Source: Diphasiastrum complanatum (lineage: Eukaryota; Streptophyta; Lycopodiopsida; Lycopodiales; Lycopodiaceae). Taken from it: 64,000 bases of DNA. Position 1 is the stretch's first letter. Every line of letters starts with the position of its first letter. The stretch spans positions 2,942,406 to 3,006,405 of the forward strand of contig CM055103.1 of assembly GCA_029204225.1 (NCBI GenBank), written 5' to 3'. The notes beneath the pieces are model-generated. The model was not told where the DNA came from and did not search any database. It was given only the letters and a program-made list of their open reading frames with translations. Below are positions 45,075 to 64,000 of this stretch, piece by piece. A program made the position numbers and the translations under genes.

Positions 45075-45565
45075 CTAAGATGATGTCAGTGGGAGTCTGC
45101 CAACTGACTGCAGCAGATCAAAAAAGTGAAGAGGTGGTGAGTCGGCTAATGAAGAAAGATGAGCAGACCCAGCCACCATCACCCGTTGCAGAATTGATAG
45201 GGCCAGAGCACATTGCAGGGCAATGAAAATATGTTGTTTGAAAGAAGCCACGAGAATAGAACCAGGAATACCTTGACGCTCTGTTGCCTGATGAGAACAC
45301 ATGCGAAGAAAATCCTCAAAGCGTCGATGCAAGGTGCCATAAGTCTCAATTGCCAGGGGAAGGAAAGCATCAGTGGGGTGCTTGTCAGAGTAGTTTTTTT
45401 CCTTCTCTTGTGCTGCCACGTCTGCCGCTTCTCTTGGTGTGAAGGCAGAGTGAGGCAATAGGTCACCACGCATGGGATCAATAACAACAACATTTGCCAA
45501 AGTACGAAGCCCATCCCGAGAGAGGACAATGTCAACACACCTGCGGGAAGAGTGGGACGCGGAAG
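45075..45565 (-). pseudogene. restriction-like endonuclease domain of the non-LTR element
   Basis: Reading CVDIVLSRDGLRTLANVVVI followed by DP, then MRGDLLPH, REAADVAAQEKEKNYSDKH, AFLPLAIETYGTLHRRFEDF, and ALALSILQRV to a natural stop at 45075. D...VVVID...A..EKEKxY resembles the PD-(D/E)XK-type RLE of R2-like elements, where an Asp and a K..KY motif are conserved. A one-base frameshift near 45545 separates it from the knuckle frame. The paralogue at 40 kb supports coding conservation. Confidence 0.65.
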
Positions 45566-45753
45566 AAGGAAGGACATGAGACTGCTCTCTGAGGACATGG
45601 AATCCTCCATCTGGCTATAGCAGCTGCTGCATCTCTAACAACATCATGCGTAGTTGTGCGCTCACTCCCAGAAGGACAGCGGAGGAGGTGGATAGCAAGA
45701 GCATCAATAGGGTGACCACAAACACACCTGGAGAGACCCAAGACCAAAGGATG
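45566..45753 (-). pseudogene. CCHC-like zinc knuckle between RT and endonuclease
   Basis: LGLSRCVCGHPIDALAIHLL then RCPSGSERTTTHD and VVRDAAAAIARW. The Cys-x-Cys...His-x3-Cys cluster sits where R2-type elements carry their CCHC motif upstream of RLE. The frame would join directly to the RT frame if the LTR-like insertion were absent. Confidence 0.7.
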
Positions 45754-47142
45754 TGTTGGAAATTAAATCCACAGTTGTCTCTTTGGTGAATGACTAATTT
45801 CTATTTCATGATTCTTCCTGCATGCTTATTGATCATTGATCTAGGGTCAGGTGAAACCAACTTTGGTTCTACGTCTGCTCATCTGATACCTGCAGGAATC
45901 ACAAACTTAGACAGCCAATTTATTTGAAGAACATCTACAACGGGCTTCCGTCTGATCTTTAGCAAAGGATAACCAATCCCATCATAATTTCAAAGTTCAA
46001 GTGTTAAGTTTAATAACTTGAAGTCATTGAAGACTTGGCCATCTTCAAGGGCTTCCGCAAACTTGCATTTAGAACAAGTCTGCAGAAATACATTACTTTC
46101 GAGACAGCTTCGTGAAATGTTCGCGAAAGTTTCATGACAGTCCAAAAGTTCAACTATTTTTAACACACTCGACTTTTTCGCTAGATGTTCACGACAGTTT
46201 TGTGATAATTCAAAAGTTCAAATATTTTTAGCACCTTCGACTTTGTTCGCGAAAAGTTCGCGAGAGAGAAATTTTTTTTAAGGTCATCTATTTTGATGTT
46301 AAACTTTTTTAAGGGCACCTTCACTTTTTTGCAAAATCCCGAAGAGAGAGAAAAATGCCGAAGGTCATCTACTTTGAACAAGAAATGTTCCCAGCCACTT
46401 CCCAAATTTGCGAAGTGAGAGAAAGCCGCTTCCCTTATAAAGCGAAGTGAGAGAATTTGCAATGCCCTCGTCCAGGTCAGGTTGACAATATACACTATGT
46501 ATAGTTGTCACAGAAGCCATATACTTCTAGGTACAACGACTTACCTAATTAGGTGACAATCGTTTATTGTAGTTAATACACGGATGAAATCTATAAATAG
46601 ATCATCCAAGCACAGATTGTTGGTTGCTCCATCCATGAGACACATTATTTGAGACTCCCAATTACGCCGTCAATTTTGGTTGTAATTGCTATTTGTATTG
46701 TGCTTCAGTGTAATATAGCAACATCATGTTTTTATCTGTGTACAACGTAGATGAATGCATGTGTGATTGAATGCACTTTCATTGTTATTTGATCACGCTT
46801 GTATACTCACCCTGATCAGAACACGGACGTCCACAACTCCTTAGTTTCTGATCAGACGATGGCCGTCTTCAACGCCTAAGGAGCTCGCGATATCATACTA
46901 CTCTTCCACTTATTTCAGAACTACACTTCACATTGAATCTGATTTCAGTAGTATCACACACAAATAATCTCTAATCTCTTCGGTGGACTGTACTCTTGTT
47001 TTTAGAGTATGAATTAATTTTTAAGATCATGTTGGACAATTAGAACGCATAAAGATGTGATTATCTTTAGCATAAGTTGTCTATTAAGCAATATTCCTAC
47101 TCTCTTCTCCGTTCTCGTTCTTCCTATCTCCCTGGCCCCATT
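45754..47142 (+). mobile_element. LTR-like insertion (probable solo LTR) inside the non-LTR element
   Basis: Begins TGTTGGAAATTAAATCC and ends CTGGCCCCATT. AGGATG lies immediately outside both ends (45748-45753 and 47143-47148), consistent with a target duplication. On the plus strand it has a TATA box (TCTATAAATAGATC near 46592) and later ATATAGCAACATC-like 3' signals, but no gag, pol or primer site. A CA end (47140) is two bases short of the repeat, so the exact edge is uncertain. Near 46140-46260 a unit of about 65 bases (AAAAGTTCAA(C/A)TATTTTTA) is duplicated. Confidence 0.65.
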
Positions 47143-48960
47143 AGGATGAGGTAGCCCCAAACGAAGATGAAGAGCAGTGGTGAAGATGGCCGAAGACAAC
47201 CGAATGGAAGGAATAACAGGCTGAGCTGACAACCAAGCCCCCGCACCAGGATCCGCACAAGAAAGAAGCCGACCTCGATGCAACACTGAAGGAGCCTCAG
47301 AGAGCATGCTAAAAAGGGTTTGCTTGTGCACGCGCTCCAAGAGGGTCTCTTGCAAATGAGCTGAACTGAAAGTGAGGAGTTGCTCAAAAGGAGGAAGACA
47401 AGCTTGGGCAGAGAGAGGGAGGAGCTCTTGCGCAGCGATGAGGAGGTGCTGGAAAGGCAGAGAACTGCTATCCACATGAGCAATGCAATCCGCCAAGAGA
47501 GGGCGAAAGCCAGAAAGGAACCGAGAAGACAAAGCAGGAGCGACAAGAGCCCAGCTCCCAAGAAAAGCTGCAGGTGCAGAAGAAACCATAGAGAAAAGAC
47601 CCACACCTCCACAAGAAATGGGTAACCAAGCCTGGTTCTGAGCTGAAAGGGTCTCCACACCATCCAAAGAACCTGGGCCCAAAAGGAGGCCAAAAATGTC
47701 CATAATAGAGCTGTCAAAGGAAGAGAGAAGATGCAAAAAGTCCTGAGCAGGGGGGAAAGTCCGTAGCAGATATGAAGGACGTTGGATAAAGCAAGACGAC
47801 AAGATGCCAAACGCAACCTGAGTGTCACCCAACTGGAGAAGCATATCTGAATCAGCAACATCCTCCTGGAGAGCCTCACCAAGAAAAGCAGAGTTGAAGG
47901 AAGCAGACCCAAAAAGAACACCCAGAATGCGAATGTCATCTGAAGGAACAAGGAAACTTTGAGGAGGAAGAAAGTCCGGGAGAAAACATGCTGGAGACCA
48001 CACTGAACACTTGCGAGGTTGAATAGACAAACCAAGAGAAGCCACCTGCTTAGAGAAATGATGAAATGCGAGGAGCACCGTAGGTGCAGGACCAACAATA
48101 TGAGTGTCATCAGCAATCGAAGGAAATAAGCAGAAGGGAAAGGCCTCTACAGAAGCTCGAAGTGCACGGAAATGAGCCAGAGCGAAAAGAGGACCACCCA
48201 AAGGATCACCTTGAAGAACATCTGCTGCAGACTGGATAGTAAAAAGATCCCCATAGTGCACATGGTGACTGTAAAAGAGAGGAGTCTCAGCAGCATAGAA
48301 CAACAGCACAAATGGGATAAGTTGAGCCAACTCACCACCAGCCACACACAGGTCCTGAAAGATCGCAGCTCTAGAAACAGAGTTAAAAGCATTGAAAACA
48401 TCCACTTGGAGAACAATCCAGTCAGGATGGAGATCAAGGGTGGCACGCAAACCATGAATAACAGCTTCACAGTCGCCAGGAGTAGAGACGCCAAACTGAT
48501 GAGGGAAGAGAAAAGAGACGAAAAGGTGTTGAAACTGAAAACATATAGAGCGACTAACAAGACGGAGGAGGACTTCGCCAATAGCGATGGGACGGATGCC
48601 ACCCAAGGCTTTAGTCATGGCGATCAAACGAGACGCAGACAAAAAACACACAATAGAAGAAGGAATGTGACCAGAGACGATAAAAGAGCAGACCTGAAAG
48701 AGTTGAACAAAGCTACTAGTAGAGTCCTCAAGTGGAAAGCAATCACGAAGGTGCTCATAGACCAAACTGGAGGGACCACCAACAGCAAGATGAGGACTAC
48801 GATGGAAGGCACGAGAGAAAGAATCACGATCAAGCACCAAGTCAATATCAGACACAAAGTCCTCCACAAACAAGGGAAGAATGCCTTCAGAAGTAGGATG
48901 AAGAGCTTGGAGAGTAGCAACAGTATTAGCAGAAGAGGGAGCGGGTGTGAGAGGAGCTTA
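47143..48960 (-). pseudogene. reverse transcriptase of the RLE-type non-LTR element
   Basis: A long uninterrupted frame (open from 48873 upstream edge to 47143 and beyond into the insertion). RT landmarks: SSLVYEHLRDCF, KALGGIRPIAIGEVLLRLVS, the first catalytic Asp in VLQVDVFNAFNSV, LQGDPLGGPLFALAHF and IADDTHIVG with the Asp pair, then LSIQPRKCSVW and IRILGVLFGS. All three catalytic Asp are present. The thumb and connector run to LHLRLGLPHP, where the LTR-like insertion cuts in. Listed as pseudogene because the full protein is interrupted, though the RT core itself is intact. Confidence 0.88.
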
Positions 48961-49436
48961 AGCTCGAGTTGCATGAGAATACTCACCAACTTGCCCAAGA
49001 TATAAGGTGCAACGAAGGCGACGATGGAGAGGTGAGGCACCTTGAGGTTGAGAGTCCTGTGAGTTGTGAGCAGCAAGTGTCTGACAATGTGCAAAGTATT
49101 CATCATGAAGCATTTCCTAGTCTCCCGATAGAAAGTGACGAAGGCGAGCACGAGTTCATCCCCACCCCTCGGAGGGAGAACTAGACACCAAAGGGGAAAA
49201 AGAAGAAACAAATTCCAAGTCGCAATGTCAAAGGGGTCAATAGCCAAGTGATCAAGAGGAAGACACATAGCAACTTGAGTTTCACAACGGAGAGCGAGGG
49301 GATATGAAAGTAGAGCCTTGGATGAGGGAAGCCCAAGTGAAAAGTGCCAAGGACGTCAAGGGAAGAAATCCAAGACCAGGCTAAAGAAGAGGGTGAATGG
49401 GGTGCTAAAAGAGGAGGGCGATCTTGAGATGACTAA
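48961..49436 (-). pseudogene. linker between N-terminal finger and RT (non-LTR element)
   Basis: Minus-strand frames carry VAMCLPLDHLAIDPFDIATW, RHFLSGD with a stop, then EMLHDEYFAHCQTL, RCTLYLGQVGEYSHATRA and SANTVATLQALHP. The last two blocks have the spacing and character of the pre-RT segment of non-LTR elements. Two stops and a frame change make this part non-functional. Confidence 0.5.
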
Positions 49437-50265
49437 AGCAGCGCAGGACAAGAACGCTGGTGACGGGCAAGACCTCCTCTAGGAGGGAAGAAACGACCAC
49501 AAGCAAGGCAAGGAACCCATTCAGCGGGTTGAGAAGGCAATGCAACAAGGGTGAAGGAGGTTCACAATCAAGCGAGGGGGCAACAATGCCATGGGAAGAG
49601 CTGAATTTAGGAGGAACAGAGGGTGTTGAGGCAAGCGTGGAATCCAGCACAACCTGACGTGAATGAGGAGGGGAGTCTGGAGGGGGAGATACAGTTGAAG
49701 CAGGTCGTTTGAGACTGAGAGGACGAAGATGAGAGATGTCCGAAGCCCATGAGAACAACTGTACAAAGGGATCCCTGTTATGGGCCACCTCACCAATTGA
49801 ACTAAGATTTTTTTTTAATTTTTCTTCACATGGAATGTCATTAACCTCGATGGAGCCATCGGCCCTTGTAAACCTTTTGCAATAGAAACTGGAGAACTTG
49901 CCAAAGTAAATGCGCCCACCAAAACTCTGAAAGACTAGCAATAGGAATTGTATTGAAAGCTCTACCGCTACTCCTTTGCTGCCAAGTGGGAGGTCTTCTT
50001 CAGGTAGTTGCAGTCGGTACAGTACACCCTATCTTTCTAAATATGATGGGAAATACTTCTCAAGGAAGCCTCTACCATTGACTAGCTTGCCCACAACAAA
50101 AAATGCACCTTAATACTTGTCGAAAATGATAGCTTGGGAAGCCCGAAGACCAGAGAAAAGACAACTGTAGATCAGCACAAAATAGAGAAGATTTGGATAA
50201 TCAAATTGCTCAAACCCCTGATTTGAAACTATAACATAATCAACCCCCAGCGGTCGCTTTTGCAT
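49437..50265 (-). pseudogene. N-terminal region and C2HC finger of the non-LTR element
   Basis: From ATG at 50265 one frame reads MQKRPLGVDYVIVSNQGFE, YFVLIYSCLFSGLRASQAII, a TAA (50110-50112), FFVVGKLVNGRGFLEKYF, a TAG (50029-50031), FQSFGGRIYFGKFSSFYC and ADGSIEVNDIPCEEK. A Pro/Ser-rich stretch follows. After a frameshift near 49510-49560 comes WVPCLACGRFFPPRGGLARH followed by QRSC, a Cys-x2-Cys...His-x3-Cys finger near 49437-49505, then a stop. The domain before the finger is unknown to me. Confidence 0.55.
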
Positions 50266-50764
50266 AGAACCAATGCTCTGCTAAAAGCTATAATTTCCTT
50301 GAGTGAGTTATGAAAGTGTTGTATTTTTTTGCGTTTGAACTTTTTTAGTTTCTATCAGCGACAGCCTTCTATCTTCTAGAAATGAAATTAGAAAAAAACC
50401 TCAATGTTGAGCAACTACACTGAAGCACCAAGAGAGACTCTGTTTTTCTCCTCACTTTCACTAATCAAATGCACTGTTCAACGGACAAACTTGTGGAAAA
50501 CTGTCTTCTCTCTTCAGGCCAGCGCTTCTAATTTCTGTTTTTCTCTATTCTCTGCCTTTGGCGTACAATCATCCCCAAGGCCCCTTACTACTAGGAAATA
50601 ATAATTCTTCTCCACATTCATTCTTGCACGATATTACTTGTCCTCCAAAAAGAGATACCTCTCTGTTGGTACGTTTGCACAGCTTGTTGTAGAAGACCAA
50701 CTCAAATACAATTGATCAATCTACTAGTAGTTCAGTCTAGTGAAAAAGACAAAAGTATACTGTG
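50266..50764. other. no gene recognised
   Basis: Flank between the 5' end of the non-LTR element and the Ty3 fragment. Short open frames only. Confidence 0.5.
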
Positions 50765-52180
50765 GGTGCACAATTCACTCCACAGTTTCCAATTGCAGAA
50801 GTTGATAATCGAATACAAGGATTGCTTTGCATGGGCATATAAGGATCTAAACAGCATTCCTTCATCAATCATCCTACACACCATCCCTTTGATACACACC
50901 ATCCCTTTGATAGAAAGAGCAACACCAAAAATGAGCTATTACTATTGCTGCTATAACCCAAATTAGACATAACTAATCAAGCAAGAGGTCCAAAAATGGG
51001 TATTATGAAATCAATGATAAAGGAATGGGTATTAGCTATTGTTATAGTAATCAAATAGAAATTATAAAATAGAAATATGTGTAGTGACATATAAGGACCA
51101 CTTTTGATTTTTTTTTCACAAAAAGTGCATTGGATTGTGTAGCTATAAAAGAAGCTTATATCTTCTTGGATGGATTTAGTGGCTACACCCAAGTGAAAAT
51201 GGCACTTGAAGATCAAGACAAGATGGCCTTTGCCACATAAGGGAAACCTATGCATATAAGGGAATGATGTTTGGCTATATAAGGACCCAAGTACCTTTCA
51301 AAAAGTTATGTACATGTCTTCCTAAGAATACCTACAAAAATCCTAGGAGATTTCTCTTGATGATCTTTGTGTACATGGTCTTGGTGAGGAGCATCTTTTT
51401 CATCTTGAAAAAATATTTTCTCAAAATCACAAACTAGAATTTTTCAAATTTGGGTGAAACATGGTCTCATATTGGGCCATATTGTATCTAGACATGACAT
51501 AGCAAATGACTTGTCAAAGGTACATAGGTCTTACACCACTAGGAATGATAAAAAAAGTTTACATATTCATGTGACACGTAGGTATTACAAGATATTTATA
51601 CTAGCATTTGCGAATCTAAGTCCCATTGACAAATTGAAGCTTTGGGTGCTTTTCAAAAGCTAAAAGAGGTGCTCATTTTAACACCTCCCAATTTGACAAT
51701 AAAATCTCATGTGCATATAGATGCATCAAAGTATGCTATCAAGGCTGTATTGACCTAGCCTAGCACATACAAAAAAGATAATCAAATAAGATTCGCCAAT
51801 TGGCAACTAAATGATACTAATTTTGATTATTCCACAATTGAATGAAAAACTTTAACAATGGTTTTTGTCATAAAGTATGTTTTGTCGTTATCTAATGGCT
51901 ATGCATTTCGAATTTCACACGGATCACCAACCCTTGCTATACTTCATGAATAAAGCTTATAATACTTGAACAATCACAAGCCTGTGTTGCAAGGATTTGA
52001 TTTTCACATGGTGGCATGCAAGGAAAAGCAACAACACATGGTTGATCATGTATTGCAAATCAAATTAACTAATTGAAAGATATCAGAAGTTGATGGTGAG
52101 CTTCCAAACATAGCTCTATGTTATGTGGATGCAGTACATGATTGGGTAGTAGACATTGTCAAGTACTTCATGCATGGATA
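50765..52180 (+). pseudogene. Ty3 reverse transcriptase and RNase H remnant (fragment K)
   Basis: Plus-strand pieces in the right order: LIIEYKDCFAWAYKDLNSIP (RT edge), AYIFLDGFSGYTQVKMALED (first RT Asp) with DKMAFAT, DDLCVHGLGEEHLFHLEKIF (the pair that follows Y/F in the RT active site), LGHIVSRHDIAND, LKEVLILTPPNLTIKSHVHI with DASKYAIKAVL (RNase H), then FDYSTIE and YAFRISHGSPTLAIL. Stops and frameshifts occur throughout. It ends near VVDIVKYFMHG. Confidence 0.75.
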
Positions 52181-53227
52181 GTCTAATCGGTCTCTATCCA
52201 AGCCGCAATAGCGAAAACCAATCTTAAAGGCTCTTCCATATCAACTCTCCCAAGTTGCTCCCACGTTCACAACATTGTTGGCTTCTTCGAATCTAGCGCA
52301 AAATAACGGTTCTACCTCATGAAACAAACCAAATAGTATCACTTTCACATCAAGAGATGAAAAGCAATTTTGCAACGGTCCACACAAGTACAATAGGCTT
52401 TTCTTAACATACATGACCAACACAAATTGTCATCGTAACATTCACAAAATATTTTCAAAAGCTCTACCATATTTTACAAACATTTCTCAATTTTCTTTAT
52501 GATCTCTCTTAGGTACGCCTTTCAAGTAGGTAAGCAACTAATTGAAATTAAACAATTGTCTTCTAGCTTCTCTTGACCCTCATGATATACATTAACTACA
52601 CATTATTTTTGCACATTCAAAAAATTACTCTTTGTCATTCTAGCTTAAACAACATAAAATAATTTCACATAAGTGCAATAAATATAAAATCAACAACAGA
52701 CAAATCAAATCTTCCAAAACTAAGGCACTTGGACAAACTCCTAATCTCAAACAAAGGGAAGGGCATCATTAGTTCTTACCAACTCACCACTTATTGCATG
52801 GCTTTTCACAAGCTATTGTGTATATACATCTCAACTCACCACGTATTAAGTGACTTTACAAAAGCTAATCTACACATCTTTCATGTGTGCTTTGGCACCC
52901 ACCTTTGAAAATCCAGATCAATAGGGATGTTAAAACATACAACATATCATGAGGGAGTCATGGTCATGGACAACCAGCATTGAGCCCACCATTGCACATT
53001 ATCACCCCCTTTGGAGCTCATTGTAGGTATCTCTTGTAGGAGATTGGCCTGTCACTAATGTTATGTGTCACTAGTGTTCAGCAGCGGAAACCATGTTGGT
53101 ACAACTATTAGTAATAGTTTGCATGTTCTATTAATCAAAAAAACATTTAGAAGAAATAATGAAATTTTCATGGTCAATCAATCTTAAAAACATTTCAAGT
53201 AGATAATGATTAACACTACCAATATTT
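52181..53227. other. no gene recognised
   Basis: No coding sequence or repeat structure I can defend between the Ty3 remnant and the SINE. Confidence 0.5.
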
Positions 53228-53344
53228 CATTTATTTTAAGGACCCAAGGGAGTTGGCTCAATTGGTTAACGCTGACATCCAAAGTTTCTTTGGTCTCAAG
53301 TTCGAGCCTTCCATTGGAAACCAAGAAGCATTTATTTTAAGGAC
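53228..53344 (+). mobile_element. tRNA-derived SINE with 16-bp target duplications
   Basis: An 85-base core (53244-53328) carries a pol III A box, TGGCTCAATTGG, and a B box, AGTTCGAGCC, about 40 bases apart, as in a tRNA. It is flanked by perfect 16-base direct repeats CATTTATTTTAAGGAC at 53228-53243 and 53329-53344. Perfect long target duplications show insertion by target-primed reverse transcription. The core cannot fold as a full tRNA, so it is a very short SINE or a retrotransposed tRNA derivative. Confidence 0.8.
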
Positions 53345-54661
53345 ATTTGAGAGGCCTAGGCTTTCCAAGGAACCTATAATTTCAATATTTCTTTCAAACA
53401 CTCTCTTCACATGCCCATAAACTATGATGCTTGTTTGATTTAAAAAACCTTTAAAATGCATCTCCCTTATATTGCATGGACAATTTATGATGGTCAACCT
53501 TTCCTATTGGAGAGATAAAATAAGATGTATGGTTATATTTTTTCAATCAGCCATAATCAAACCAACCTTGAAGAAAGTGAATTGGACCAAAAAGAAATCA
53601 ACTCTTCAAATATTCTTGGACCATATCCTCCTCTTTTAAGATGTCCTCACCTTGCACATCAACTTTCAACTTTTGTGTGACAAATAACCTATATTTGACA
53701 CCATATTATTAGAAGAAATGCCATAAGAATTGAAATTACATCCTCAAGCCGAGGAAAGTACGCCTTCACCAAATGTCATTTATTGGAAAACAACCAAGTG
53801 CATAAGGTTGAAGATCTTCCATCTCCTTCATTGTCTCAAGTACTATGCTAGATATTAACAACAATACATTAATGTCGGTTAAGTTATACCACAAAAATTT
53901 ATTTCATGCTAATTTGGAATTGCCAAAGTTCTTCGAGTGGGATTCTTTCCTCAACATACTTAGGTGAAGAAGTACCAATCAGACTATTTCATGCTAGCTT
54001 GGGATTGCCAGAATATGTTGCCAGCTTCACATGATGCTTCACAACGAGCTCCCATAGATTATTATAATGCCTCAAGAAGTATTGCACCTTATTAGCTTAA
54101 GGTTTGATTTCATGCTAACCTGAGATTACCAAATTTTGCTACCAATTTCACATGATGCTTAGCAACGAACTCAGAAATTACTATATAGCCTTTAAAATAG
54201 TCAGTGAACTACCTTCATTAAGGATGAAAGCACGACCCGAAATATGATAACAAAATTTTCAACATGCAACACTTCACTTGAAATCATTTAAAAGCATTAG
54301 AAGCTATTGAATATAGGTATTGCAATATAAGTGACTAGCAGCATGCCAAAGGTTGGATTTTATAAACTGGTACTGAACCGGTACTTTTTGTGTTGAATAG
54401 TGCTCAGTACATGATGGATGTTGAGGTGCATGAAGTCATACTGAATTAAAACTCTACCTGAAGATCAAGCCTTGATAAATATTTTGCTATTTGTTAGCTG
54501 ATTTCTTTAGCTGCAACAAGGCCCATCAGGCTGGCCTAATCTTTACAACCTAATTCACCAATAAACAAGGACTAGTGAGAAGCAACACTGCATGCAAAAC
54601 TTGCAGGAAATTCTACAAGACATGGGCAGCTTTCCTCAACATTCTTCTTACGATATTTTTG
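53345..54661. other. downstream region of P5CS, with a 122-bp diverged duplication
   Basis: No coding sequence. TTTCATGCTA(G/A)C followed by TTCACATGATGCTT occurs near 53986 and again near 54108. The part next to 54661 should hold the P5CS 3' untranslated region; no exact AATAAA is seen on the minus strand close to the stop. Confidence 0.5.

Positions 54662-64000
<9,339 letters not shown>

Larger units (their letters stand above)
44900..50265 (-). mobile_element. non-LTR retrotransposon with zinc fingers, RT and restriction-like endonuclease
   Basis: Minus-strand element read from 50265 to about 44900. Order: an N-terminal region of unknown type, a C2HC finger (about 49437-49505), a linker, RT (47140-48960), a CCHC-like knuckle (about 45690-45740), an endonuclease region (45075-45560) and a 3' hairpin. 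The layout N-terminal finger, RT, CCHC, C-terminal endonuclease is that of R2-type (RLE) non-LTR elements rather than the APE-type LINEs common in plants. An LTR-like insertion of about 1.39 kb splits RT from the knuckle. Without it the element is about 3.9 kb. Clade assignment is inference. Confidence 0.75.

Noticed and set aside
47380-49005. Plus-strand basic frames opposite the reverse transcriptase
   Set aside because: They are antisense shadows of the RT frame, rich in Arg/Lys only because the coding strand is Leu/Ser/Phe-rich.
53244-53328. Functional tRNA gene
   Set aside because: A and B boxes are present, but the T-arm and acceptor stems do not pair and the unit is bounded by target duplications, so a SINE is the better call.

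Overview
The window reads as nuclear DNA of a land plant: a host gene with many small GT-AG introns (delta-1-pyrroline-5-carboxylate synthetase, P5CS) lies beside about 54 kb of nested, decayed retrotransposons. The elements include Ty1/copia elements with tRNA-iMet primer sites, Ty3 elements including one with a degenerate tRNA-Asp primer site and one chromodomain type, a non-LTR element with a restriction-like endonuclease (RLE), and a tRNA-derived SINE. AT-rich DNA, long di-nucleotide runs and transition-type decay fit a large, methylated genome. A Cys-rich fragment at 8.5-9.1 kb and the RLE element make me think of a fern or lycophyte rather than a flowering plant, but this is only an impression; the species cannot be fixed from the sequence.

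Layout. 1-7.5 kb: two minus-strand copia elements (A, B). 8.5-9.1 kb: Cys-rich ORF. 9.3-11.9 kb: plus-strand copia C with 3' LTR. 12.9-13.5 kb: Ty3 integrase fragment. 14.0-15.6 kb: copia gag with a 1 kb 5' LTR (E). 15.6-27.5 kb: what looks like one broken Ty3 element (G: LTR, tRNA-Asp primer site, gag, deleted pol, tandem repeats, extra long ORF) with copia (F) and LTR insertions inside it. 27.9-31.4 kb: minus-strand copia I. 32.56-38.28 kb: the best-preserved element, copia J, with two LTRs, a 5-bp target duplication and one in-frame stop. 38.3-44.9 kb: foldback repeat, a 5'-truncated RLE-element copy, copia gag debris, hairpins, a TC repeat, and a chromodomain Ty3 tail with LTR. 45.0-50.3 kb: RLE-type non-LTR element interrupted by a 1.39 kb LTR-like insertion. 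50.7-52.2 kb: decayed Ty3 RT/RNase H. 53.2 kb: SINE. 54.66 kb to the right edge: the 3' 15 exons of P5CS on the minus strand; its 5' exons lie outside the window.

Only P5CS is a host gene I can support. It makes the first committed intermediate of proline synthesis from glutamate. Its introns have themselves collected repeats, notably a 3.66 kb intron with several perfect palindromes and GC-rich hairpins of unknown origin. Everything else is mobile DNA in various states of decay. The most interesting items are the RLE non-LTR family (two copies, intact RT core), the long extra ORF downstream of Ty3 pol, the palindrome modules in the P5CS intron, and the SINE with perfect target duplications.
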